Shown piece by piece: positions 1-6,160 of a stretch of DNA of 9,681 bases; the first letter of the stretch is position 1, and the number at the start of each line of letters is the position of its first letter. A model generated the notes under the pieces. It was not told the origin of the DNA, did no database searches, and worked only from the letters and a program-made list of their open reading frames with translations. Source of the stretch: Alphaproteobacteria bacterium (GTDB lineage: Bacteria > Pseudomonadota > Alphaproteobacteria > VGEJ01); the NCBI GenBank assembly GCA_016869335.1, contig VGEJ01000075.1:1-9681 (forward strand), in the 5' to 3' direction. The position numbers and the translations under genes were made by a program.

Positions 1-250
1 CCACGAACTCGCCCAGCGCCGCGATCGTCGCCAGCGGCGGCCCCGTGCTGCGGCCATGGCCGGGGAGATCGGGCGCCAGTACGTCATAGCCGTGATGCGC
101 GAAGTAGCGGGCGGGCAGCGTCCACACGGTCGAGTCGAGGCCGGCGCCGTGGAGAAACACCAGCATCTCGCGGTCGCCGCCGTCGCCGCGGCCGATCGGA
201 CGGCCGCCGGTGGCGCAGAACACCGCCCGGCCGTCGACGGCGATCTCCAT
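1..250 (-). CDS. Alpha/beta-fold hydrolase, N-terminal part (cut by window edge)
   Basis: The first 83 codons of an alpha/beta hydrolase run off the left edge. Residues 30-37 read LVFLHGAG, the strand and oxyanion-hole turn (HGxG) typical of the family. Residues 61-68 read DLPGHGRS, the usual loop after the next strand. The nucleophile elbow, acid and histidine lie outside the window, so the substrate class (esterase, lactonase, dehalogenase or other) cannot be told. It does not resemble the N-terminus of MetX homoserine acetyltransferase. The ATG at 250 is preceded by a very strong purine-rich ribosome site (AGGGGAGGGG, minus strand 260-251). It starts 9 bases after the metY stop, so it is probably co-transcribed with metY. 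The family call is firm; the function is open. Confidence 0.88.
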   Translation of the reverse strand, partial: MEIAVDGRAVFCATGGRPIGRGDGGDREMLVFLHGAGLDSTVWTLPARYFAHHGYDVLAPDLPGHGRSTGPPLATIAALGEFV

Positions 251-260
251 CCCCTCCCCT
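251..260 (-). promoter_or_regulatory. Ribosome binding site of the alpha/beta hydrolase
   Basis: On the minus strand AGGGGAGGGG lies directly before the ATG at 250 and touches the TGA stop of metY. Such a strong site in a 9-base gap supports translation of both genes from one message and supports this start codon. Confidence 0.6.
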
Positions 261-1570
261 CAGGCCCGGTCGGCCGCGCGCAGCGCGCGGCTCAGGTCGG
301 CGATGAGGTCCTCAGGATCTTCGAGCCCGACCGACAGGCGGACCAGGTCCTCGCCGATCCCGGCCGCCGCCAGCGCCGCGGCATCCATCTGCTGATGGGT
401 CGTCGAGGCCGGGTGGATGACCAGCGATTTGGCGTCGCCGACGTTGGCGAGGTGGGAGAACAGCTCGAGCGCCTCGATGAACCGCACCGCGGCGGCGCGC
501 CCGCCGCGGACGCCGAAACTCAGAATCGCGCCCGCGCCGCGGGGCAACAGACGCTGGGCCAGCGCGTGATCGGGGTGCGCGGGCCGTTCGGGGTGGCTGA
601 TCCAGGCCACGGCCGGATGCTCGGCCAGGAACGTGCTCACGGCCCGCGTGTTGGTGACGTGGCGCGCCATGCGCAGCGGCAATGTCTCGATGCCTTGCAG
701 GATGTGAAAGGCGGTAGTCGGACTCATGCAGGCGCCGAAGTCGCGCAGCCCCTCGGCCCGCGCCCGCATCAGGAACGCAAGCGGCCCGAAGGTCTCGGCA
801 AAGTCGAGGCCGTGGTAGCCGGCATAGGGCTCGGTGAGCGTCGGGAACTTGCCCGACCGCTCCCAATCGAACCTGCCACCGTCGATCAGGGCGCCCGCGA
901 TCGCCACACCGTGCCCGCCGAGGAACTTGGTCGCCGAGTGCATGACGAGGTCGGCCCCGTGCTCGATCGGCCGGCACAGCCAGGGCGTGGTGAACGTCGA
1001 GTCGATGAGGAGCGGCAGGCCGGCATCGTGGGCGAGCGCCGCAAGCGCCGGGATATCGAGAACCTCGAGGCCGGGATTGCCGAGCGTCTCGCCGAACACG
1101 AGGCGCGTGTCGGGCCGGATCGCGGCGCCGAAGGCGGCGAGGTCGCGCGGGTTCACGAAGCTGGTCGTGATGCCGAAGCGCGGCAGGGTGTAGCCGAGCA
1201 GATTGCGTGAGCCGCCGTAGATCGAGGCCGAGGCGACGATATGGCTGCCGGTCCCCATCAGTGTCGCGATGGCGAGGTGAAGCGCCGCCTGGCCGCTCGC
1301 TGTGCAGATCGCGCCGACCCCGCCCTCGATCGCCGCAAGCCGTTCTTCGAGCACCGCGGTCGTCGGATTGGAGATGCGCGAATAGATGTGCCCCGCGCGC
1401 TCGAGGTTGAACAGCGAGGCGGCGTGCTCGGTATCGGGAAAGACGTAGGACGTCGTCTGATAGATCGGCACCGCGCGCGCTCCGGTGGCGGAATCGGGGC
1501 GCTGCCCGGCGTGCAGGCTCAAGGTGTCGAAGCGCGGTGCGCCACGTGGCGGTCGGGGACGCTCGGCCAT
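260..1570 (-). CDS. metY: O-acetylhomoserine sulfhydrylase (O-acetylhomoserine aminocarboxypropyltransferase)
   Basis: A 436-residue PLP enzyme of the Cys/Met metabolism family. MetY joins O-acetylhomoserine and sulfide to give homocysteine and acetate in the cytoplasm (direct sulfhydrylation route to methionine). Visible motifs are YSRISNPT at residues 63-70 (phosphate and substrate contacts), SGQAA at 92-96, the Asp190 region (LLIDSTFTTP) and SATKFLGGHG at 212-221 with the PLP lysine at about 215. The length fits MetY (about 425-435) better than MetZ or MetB (about 390). The ATG at 1570 has AGGGAGG on the minus strand 6 bases upstream. An intrinsic terminator lies about 80 bases upstream, so the gene either has its own promoter downstream of that or is controlled by read-through. 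The alpha/beta hydrolase follows at 9 bases. O-acetyl rather than O-succinyl preference is inferred from the family. Confidence 0.94.
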   Translation of the reverse strand: MAERPRPPRGAPRFDTLSLHAGQRPDSATGARAVPIYQTTSYVFPDTEHAASLFNLERAGHIYSRISNPTTAVLEERLAAIEGGVGAICTASGQAALHLAIATLMGTGSHIVASASIYGGSRNLLGYTLPRFGITTSFVNPRDLAAFGAAIRPDTRLVFGETLGNPGLEVLDIPALAALAHDAGLPLLIDSTFTTPWLCRPIEHGADLVMHSATKFLGGHGVAIAGALIDGGRFDWERSGKFPTLTEPYAGYHGLDFAETFGPLAFLMRARAEGLRDFGACMSPTTAFHILQGIETLPLRMARHVTNTRAVSTFLAEHPAVAWISHPERPAHPDHALAQRLLPRGAGAILSFGVRGGRAAAVRFIEALELFSHLANVGDAKSLVIHPASTTHQQMDAAALAAAGIGEDLVRLSVGLEDPEDLIADLSRALRAADRA

Positions 1571-1632
1571 CGCGGCCTCCCTGCGATCTGGCGCAGCGTA
1601 GCGGCGCGCCCACCGCCGCGCCAGCGCGGCCA

Positions 1633-1649
1633 GTCGCTGCGGCAGCGAC
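1633..1649. repeat. Inverted repeat, 8-bp stem, just downstream of the terminator
   Basis: GTCGCTGC at 1633-1640 and GCAGCGAC at 1642-1649 form a perfect stem around one base (in practice a slightly shorter stem with a larger loop). It lies between the terminator's T run and the metY ribosome site on the minus strand. It could be a leader hairpin or simply GC-rich sequence; no function is shown. Confidence 0.4.
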
Positions 1650-1650
1650 C

Positions 1651-1677
1651 AAAAAAAGAGCCGCCCGGGGGCGGCTC
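1651..1677 (-). terminator. Rho-independent terminator, minus strand
   Basis: Bases 1658-1665 pair with 1670-1677 (GAGCCGCC with GGCGGCTC) in an 8-bp GC-rich stem with a 4-base loop. On the minus strand the stem is followed at once by seven T (1657-1651). On the plus strand the hairpin is followed by AAAG, so it can act only on minus-strand transcripts. It lies about 355 bases after the SDR stop and 80 bases before the metY start. It either ends the DUF1192-FAH-aminotransferase-SDR operon, though unusually far downstream, or is an attenuator in a metY leader. Confidence 0.75.
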
Positions 1678-1697
1678 AAAGTCTACAGGGAGGAAAC

Positions 1698-1772
1698 ATG
1701 CGACAGTCAGACGACGCGACGGCGTCGCGTCACGGTGGTGATGGTACGGGCGAACTGATAACGAATGGTTAA
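1698..1772 (+). CDS. Possible 24-codon mini-ORF, plus strand
   Basis: The ATG at 1698 has AGGGAGG at 1687-1693 with a 4-base spacer (AAAC), one of the best-looking ribosome sites in the window. The frame gives 24 residues starting MRQSDDATAS and ending ELITNG, then TAA at 1770. I recognise no family. It overlaps an 8-bp inverted repeat (1713-1731) and is antisense to the minus-strand mini-ORF at 1707-1796, so at most one of them is likely to be real. Strand neighbours argue against it, as nothing else on the plus strand starts nearby; the ribosome site argues for it. Confidence 0.22.
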   Translation: MRQSDDATASRHGGDGTGELITNG

Positions 1773-1796
1773 CGCTCGCGATGATTGTGCTGGCAT
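1707..1796 (-). CDS. Possible 29-residue leader peptide upstream of metY
   Basis: On the minus strand an ATG at 1796 opens 29 codons ending TGA at 1707. The C-terminal part reads RTITTVTRRRRVV, rich in Thr (5 of 29 residues overall) and Arg (7 of 29). The stop lies 29 bases before the terminator stem, a layout that resembles attenuator leaders, where a short peptide precedes a terminator. I see no strong ribosome site before this ATG. The frame is open further upstream, to an ATG at 1919. The Thr/Arg content does not match the methionine product of metY, so classical attenuation by end-product codons is not obvious. Low confidence. Confidence 0.22.
   Translation of the reverse strand: MPAQSSRALTIRYQFARTITTVTRRRRVV
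1713..1731. repeat. Perfect 8-bp inverted repeat with 3-base loop
   Basis: GACGCGAC (1713-1720) and GTCGCGTC (1724-1731) flank GGC. The repeat lies inside both candidate mini-ORFs and about 35 bases upstream, in the minus sense, of the terminator stem. It could be the first hairpin of an attenuator. Confidence 0.45.
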
Positions 1797-1817
1797 CGTT
1801 GCACGCCAGAACGAAGT

Positions 1818-1845
1818 GGGCCGCTCCCCGTGAAGGGGGCGGCCC
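1818..1845. repeat. Strong GC-rich hairpin, 11-bp stem
   Basis: Bases 1818-1828 pair with 1835-1845 (10 Watson-Crick pairs and one G-T wobble) around a 6-base loop. Neither strand has a T run after it, so it is not a classical intrinsic terminator. It may stabilise an RNA 3' end, act as a U-less terminator, or be part of a small RNA. Confidence 0.5.
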
Positions 1846-1992
1846 GGGATCACACATCGGAAGTGGCGCTGGGTACTACGCGCGCGCAGCGGTCGCACCG
1901 CGGCGGCACATTGATACAATCGTTAGGTGCTTAACGTACAGCTACTACCCTCGATACAGGGAAAAACTAATCCATGTAGCATACGCCCCTAT

Positions 1993-2024
1993 CCCGATGC
2001 GCGAGTCCCCTGCATGCCATCGGG
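1993..2024 (-). repeat. Stem-loop shortly after the SDR stop
   Basis: CCCGATG (1993-1999) and CATCGGG (2018-2024) form a 7-bp stem with an 18-base loop, beginning 9 bases after the SDR stop on the minus strand. No T run follows. It may protect the 3' end of the SDR message. Confidence 0.3.
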
Positions 2025-2032
2025 GGGCGCCC

Positions 2033-2821
<789 letters not shown>

Positions 2822-2851
2822 CGCGCCCTCCCGGCCTGATTGCGTCGCAGC

Positions 2852-4030
2852 CTACGACAGCAGCGGCTCGATCCGGTCCATCGCCTGCGACAGGAGTTCG
2901 TTGGAGCTGGCGAAGCAGAGGCGCATGTAGCCCTCGCCGGTCGAGCCGAATGCAGCGCCGGGCGCCAGGCCAACCTTGCCCTCGAACAGCACCTCGCGGG
3001 CGAAGGCGATGCTGTCGCGCATGCCCTCTACCGCGAAGAACGCATAGAACGCCGCGTCCGGCGCGCTCATGCGCACCCGGCGCATGCCCGAGAGCCGCTG
3101 GTGCACGAGGTCGCGGGCGCGGTGGTAGCGCTCGACCAGGTGGGTGACGTAGGACTCGCCCTCACGCACGGCGACCACGCCCGCGTGCTGCGCAAAGGTC
3201 GCGGCACCGGCGACGTTGTACTCGTTCATCATCTCGAGCGTCGGGCCGAGCGCCGCCGGCGTCGTCAGCCAGCCCAGGCGCCAGCCGGTCATCGACCATG
3301 ACTTCGAGAAACTGTTGACCACGAACAGCAGATCCTCGGGCTCGGCCACCTCGAGGAACGAGGGCGCGTGGTGGCGGTCGTAGACGATGCGCGCATAGAC
3401 CTCATCGGCGATGATCCAGATGCCGCGCCGGCGGCAGAAGGCGAGGAGCTCGCTCTGCTCCTCGTTCGTCATCATCCATCCGGTCGGGTTGCTCGGTGAG
3501 TTCACCACCACGGCCCGAGTGTTGTCATCGCACGCCGCGAACACGCGCTCGAGGTCTAGGACCCACCCCCCGCCGCGCTCGCCCAGCGGTACCGCGCGGG
3601 GCTCGGCGCCCATGATCGTGACGTCGCCGAGGAAATTGGGCCACAGCGGGGTGACGTGGACGATGTTGCCGGTGTGGTCCATCAGGCACTGCATCGCCAG
3701 CATGATCGCGCTCATGCCCGAGGCCGTCACGGTGACACGATCCTCGCCGATGGGCCGGCCGTACAGTCCGCTCATGTACACCGCCAGCGCGGCGCGCAGC
3801 TCGGGAATGCCGCGATTGGGCGTGTAGAACGTGCGCCCCTCCGCCAGGGCGCGCGCGGCCGCATCGGTGATGAACTTGGGCGTCGACTCGTCACCCTCGC
3901 CGAACCACAGCGGGATGACGCCGGGCAGCCCGACGCCAAGCCGCGAGATCTCGCGAATGCGCGAGGTGGGGAGCGTGTGGATGGCCGGCCGCAGCGCGAG
4001 CTCCGGCCGCACCGGCCGATCCGGGCTCAT
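2852..4030 (-). CDS. Class I/II PLP-dependent aminotransferase (aspartate aminotransferase family)
   Basis: A 392-residue fold-type I aminotransferase. Motifs in order are FYTPNRGIPELR (68-79), NSPSNPTG (177-184, with the PLP-contacting Asn181), DEVY (209-212, with the pyridine-N Asp209 and Tyr212), SFSKSWSMTGWRLGW (240-254) with the Schiff-base Lys243 and phosphate-binding Arg251, and GYMRLCFA near residue 370 with the substrate-carboxylate Arg. The gene is complete and has all catalytic residues. Its ATG at 4030 overlaps the stop of the FAH gene (ATGA), which suggests translational coupling; AGGAG lies a rather distant 11 bases upstream. It moves an amino group between an amino acid and a 2-oxo acid in the cytoplasm. 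The amino donor cannot be told. Between an FAH hydrolase and an SDR it probably belongs to an amino-acid catabolic route. Confidence 0.92.
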   Translation of the reverse strand: MSPDRPVRPELALRPAIHTLPTSRIREISRLGVGLPGVIPLWFGEGDESTPKFITDAAARALAEGRTFYTPNRGIPELRAALAVYMSGLYGRPIGEDRVTVTASGMSAIMLAMQCLMDHTGNIVHVTPLWPNFLGDVTIMGAEPRAVPLGERGGGWVLDLERVFAACDDNTRAVVVNSPSNPTGWMMTNEEQSELLAFCRRRGIWIIADEVYARIVYDRHHAPSFLEVAEPEDLLFVVNSFSKSWSMTGWRLGWLTTPAALGPTLEMMNEYNVAGAATFAQHAGVVAVREGESYVTHLVERYHRARDLVHQRLSGMRRVRMSAPDAAFYAFFAVEGMRDSIAFAREVLFEGKVGLAPGAAFGSTGEGYMRLCFASSNELLSQAMDRIEPLLS

Positions 4031-4869
4031 GCCGGCACGAGCTCCTGGCGCTGGGTGCCGAGCCCCTCGATGCCCAGCTCCATGACGTCGCCGACCTTGA
4101 GGTACACCGGTGGCTTCTGGCCGAGCCCGACGCCAGGCGGCGTGCCGGTGGTGACCACATCACCCGGCTCGAGCGTCAGGAACTGGCTGATGTAGGCGAG
4201 CTGGAAGTTGCAGTTGAAGATCATCGTCGTGGTCGAGCCGTCCTGATAGCGCTTGCCGTTGACCTCGAGCCACATGTGCAGCTTCTGCGGCTCCGTGATC
4301 TCGTCGGTGGTCACCAGCCACGGCCCGATCGGCGCGAAGGTGTCGTGGCATTTGCCCTTCATCCACTGGCCGCCGCGCTCGATCTGGAACTCGCGCTCGG
4401 AGACGTCGTTGAGGATCGTGTAGCCGGCGATATGGCCGAGCGCCTTCGACTCCTCCACGTAGCGCGCCCGTTTGCCGATCACGAAGGCGATTTCCACCTC
4501 CCAGTCGGTCTTCTTGGCGCCGCGCGGGATCTGTACCGGATCGTAGGGGCCCGAGATGGCGTTGATGTGCTTGGTGAACAGCACCGGCTCCTTGGGGATC
4601 GGTAAGCCCGCCTCCTTGGCGTGATCGGCGTAGTTGAGGCCGACCGCAATGATCTTGCCGATGCGCGCCACCGGCACGCCGATCCGCGGCCTGCCGCGCA
4701 CGAGCGGCAGGCTGGCGGGCTTGAGCCGGCGCAGCTTGCCGAGGCTGGTCGGCGTCACCGTCGTCGGATCGAGGTCGTCGATGATCCCGGAAAGATCGCG
4801 GATGCGACCCTCGGCATCCAGGAGCCCAGGCCGCTCGCGCCCCTTCTGGCCGTAGCGCAGCAACTTCAT
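4027..4869 (-). CDS. Fumarylacetoacetate hydrolase (FAH) family protein
   Basis: A 280-residue enzyme of the FAH C-terminal-domain family. These enzymes use Mg2+ or Mn2+ to hydrolyse or decarboxylate 2,4-diketo acids, or to hydrate 2-oxo-4-enoic acids. Residues 1-65 form a small N-terminal part. The catalytic core shows NYADHAKE at 79-86 with His83, the metal ligands Glu124 and Glu126 (DWEVEIAFVI), Asp155 (LNDVSERE), Lys171 near WMKGK, and TGTPPGVG at 241-248. The length and the PVLFTKHINAISGPYD segment (95-110) fit the bacterial acylpyruvase / diketo-deoxy-sugar-acid hydrolase branch, which is often mislabelled ureidoglycolate lyase. The ATG at 4869 has AGGAG 6 bases upstream. It lies 27 bases after DUF1192 and its stop overlaps the aminotransferase start. 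The substrate is unknown. Confidence 0.9.
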   Translation of the reverse strand: MKLLRYGQKGRERPGLLDAEGRIRDLSGIIDDLDPTTVTPTSLGKLRRLKPASLPLVRGRPRIGVPVARIGKIIAVGLNYADHAKEAGLPIPKEPVLFTKHINAISGPYDPVQIPRGAKKTDWEVEIAFVIGKRARYVEESKALGHIAGYTILNDVSEREFQIERGGQWMKGKCHDTFAPIGPWLVTTDEITEPQKLHMWLEVNGKRYQDGSTTTMIFNCNFQLAYISQFLTLEPGDVVTTGTPPGVGLGQKPPVYLKVGDVMELGIEGLGTQRQELVPA

Positions 4870-4896
4870 GATCGTCTCCTCGTTGGACGGGGGAGG

Positions 4897-5076
4897 CTAG
4901 CGACGGAAGAGCTGCTTGGCGGCGCCACGCAACGCGTTCTTGGCCGCCATCATCTCGCGCATCCGGGCGATCTCCGCCTCGAGCGCCGCGATGCGCTCGG
5001 ACAGCTCCTCCAGCGACATCTCCTCGAGCTTGCGGACCGGCCGTGCCGCTCGTGGCTCCAGTTCATCAAGGTCCAT
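4897..5076 (-). CDS. DUF1192 family small protein
   Basis: A 59-residue protein on the minus strand. It starts MDLDELEPR, then LEEMSLEELSERIAALEAEI (17-36) and a basic C-terminus ending AAKQLFRR. This layout (acidic N-terminus, an LE-MS-EEL-RI-LEAEIARM heptad-like stretch, Ala/Lys-rich tail) matches DUF1192, a family I know only from Alphaproteobacteria. No enzymatic residues are visible. Residues 16-46 are predicted helical, probably coiled coil, and suited to oligomerisation or binding a partner. The ATG at 5076 has GGAG about 8 bases upstream. It is the first gene of the minus-strand cluster, 27 bases before the FAH gene, and faces the methyltransferase across a 199-base divergent gap. Its function is unknown; co-transcription with metabolic genes may be incidental. 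Confidence 0.88.
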   Translation of the reverse strand: MDLDELEPRAARPVRKLEEMSLEELSERIAALEAEIARMREMMAAKNALRGAAKQLFRR

Positions 5077-5275
5077 GGCTCAGCTCCGCAATCCACTTTC
5101 ACGCCAGTGTGGCCGGAACGCCGTGACGGTGCAACCGCACTTCGCCCGCCGCAGCCTGGTCCCGCTGTGCCGCCGATTCCCAAATGCCGCTGTTTGGGCG
5201 ATGCTGCCGCGAAGGGCGTTCGGCCGGCGTGTGCCTGACCACAGGTCCGCGACCGTTTTCGCAGGAGAACCGACG
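5077..5275. promoter_or_regulatory. Divergent intergenic region between DUF1192 and the methyltransferase
   Basis: This 199-base gap must hold the promoters of both the minus-strand operon and the methyltransferase. I find no pair of clear -35/-10 boxes on either strand; TTGCAC on the minus strand (around 5130) has no good -10 partner. A 6-bp inverted repeat, CCCAAA (5179-5184) and TTTGGG (5193-5198) around 8 bases, is the only symmetrical site and might bind a regulator. An open frame runs through here in phase with the methyltransferase, but its protein is not methyltransferase-like and it overlaps DUF1192 antisense. Confidence 0.4.
5263..5267 (+). promoter_or_regulatory. Ribosome binding site that sets the methyltransferase start
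   Basis: AGGAG at 5263-5267 lies 8 bases before the ATG at 5276. The same frame is open back to 4916, but that extension overlaps DUF1192 and has no family resemblance, so the ATG at 5276 is chosen. Confidence 0.6.
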
Positions 5276-6091
5276 ATGAATCCGAACAAGGTGCTGTGGG
5301 AGAAAGGGGACTTCACCCGCATCGCCCGAAGCATGAGAAAGAGCGGCGAGACGGTGGTCAACGGTCTGGGCATTACCAATGGACTCAAGATCCCGGACCT
5401 CGGGTGCGGCGATGGAACGACGGCCATACCGGCGGCACGACGGGGCGCCCAGGTGCTGGGTGTAGACATCGCCCGAAACCTCGTCGAGGCAGGAAGCCAG
5501 CGGGCGCGCGAGGAGGGGCTGGCGAATTGCCGGTTTCAGGAAGGGGATGCCTGTAACCTGAGCGAACTCACGGACGGCTCCTTCGATCTGGTCGTGAGCA
5601 TGTTCGGCGCGATGTTCGCGCCCAAACCGTTCGATGTGGTAAAGGAAATGGTGAGCGTAACGCGACCGGGCGGCCGCATCGTCATGGGGAACTGGATTCC
5701 CAATGACCCGACGCTGGTCGCGCAGATCCTGAAGATCAGCTCTGCGTATTCGCCGCCACCGCCCGAAGGCTTCATCAGCCCCATGAGGTGGGAACTCGAA
5801 AGCAATGTGATCGAGCGATTCTCTTCTGCCGGAGTACCGAACGATAACATCGCGTTTGTGCGCGATACCTATACCTTCGAGTTTCCCGACACCCCGACAC
5901 GGTTCGTCGGGGAGTTCAGAGCATTTTACGGACCGACCATGAATGCTTTCGAGGCGGCCGAAAAGAACGCGAAGTCCAGCGACCTTCAGAGAGAGCTGGA
6001 GGAGTTGTTCCAGAGGCACAACACGAGTCCTATCAAGGACACCACCTCGATAACGGCGACGTATCTGCGCGTCACGACTCTGGTCAGTTAG
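5276..6091 (+). CDS. Class I SAM-dependent methyltransferase
   Basis: A 271-residue Rossmann-fold methyltransferase. Motif I is DLGCGDGTT at 41-49 (SAM-binding glycine loop). VLGVDIA at 60-66 ends in the acidic residue that binds the SAM ribose, QEGDA at 88-92 contacts the adenine, FDLVVSMFGAMFAP at 103-116 is motif IV, and VTRPGGRIVMGNW at 128-140 is the post-motif strand. Residues 140-271 are a variable substrate region with no family I recognise. It resembles the small-molecule, UbiE/COQ5-like methyltransferase group, and the methyl acceptor is unknown. Base composition differs from its neighbours: 31 G+C of 60 in 5821-5880 against 48 of 60 in 6661-6720 inside the next gene. Codons such as AAA, ATA and TCT are more frequent. 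This suggests acquisition by transfer. It stands alone, with a 69-base gap to the next gene. Confidence 0.88.
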   Translation: MNPNKVLWEKGDFTRIARSMRKSGETVVNGLGITNGLKIPDLGCGDGTTAIPAARRGAQVLGVDIARNLVEAGSQRAREEGLANCRFQEGDACNLSELTDGSFDLVVSMFGAMFAPKPFDVVKEMVSVTRPGGRIVMGNWIPNDPTLVAQILKISSAYSPPPPEGFISPMRWELESNVIERFSSAGVPNDNIAFVRDTYTFEFPDTPTRFVGEFRAFYGPTMNAFEAAEKNAKSSDLQRELEELFQRHNTSPIKDTTSITATYLRVTTLVS

Positions 6092-6150
6092 CGCGAGACG
6101 GCCAGATCGACGCAAGCGCGAGTTCAAGCTGAGAAGCTGCCCAGGATATC

Positions 6151-6156
6151 GAGGAG
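6151..6156 (+). promoter_or_regulatory. Ribosome binding site supporting a GTG start
   Basis: GAGGAG at 6151-6156 lies 4 bases before the GTG at 6161. The next in-frame start, the ATG at 6185, has no purine-rich site before it, so the GTG is preferred even though many relatives begin near the second position (MTAI...). Confidence 0.5.
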
Positions 6157-6160
6157 CGTC

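Larger units (their letters stand above)
1571..2032. other. 462-base intergenic region with hairpins and mini-ORFs
   Basis: This gap lies between the SDR stop and the metY start. Part of it is clearly AT-richer than its surroundings: hand counts give 30 G+C of 60 for 1741-1800 and 27 of 60 for 1921-1980. Running down the minus strand towards metY it holds a 7-bp stem (1993-1999 with 2018-2024), a strong GC-rich hairpin (1818-1845), a possible 29-codon ORF (1796-1707), an 8-bp stem (1713-1731), a terminator (1677-1651) and an 8-bp stem (1633-1649). On the plus strand a 24-codon ORF with a good ribosome site lies at 1698-1772. I see no tRNA, no obvious promoter with both boxes and no SAM-I riboswitch core. 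It is probably the 3' end of one operon plus the leader of metY. Confidence 0.6.

Noticed and set aside
56..1210. A 384-codon plus-strand open frame opposite metY
   Set aside because: Its translation is Arg/Gly/Ala-rich without any family motif, and it lies antisense to a complete metY with all catalytic residues and to the start of the hydrolase. It is a shadow frame caused by high GC.
1571..2032. SAM-I or SAM-II riboswitch upstream of metY
   Set aside because: I looked on the minus strand for the SAM-I core and the short SAM-II pseudoknot signature and saw neither. Only a model search could exclude a divergent form.
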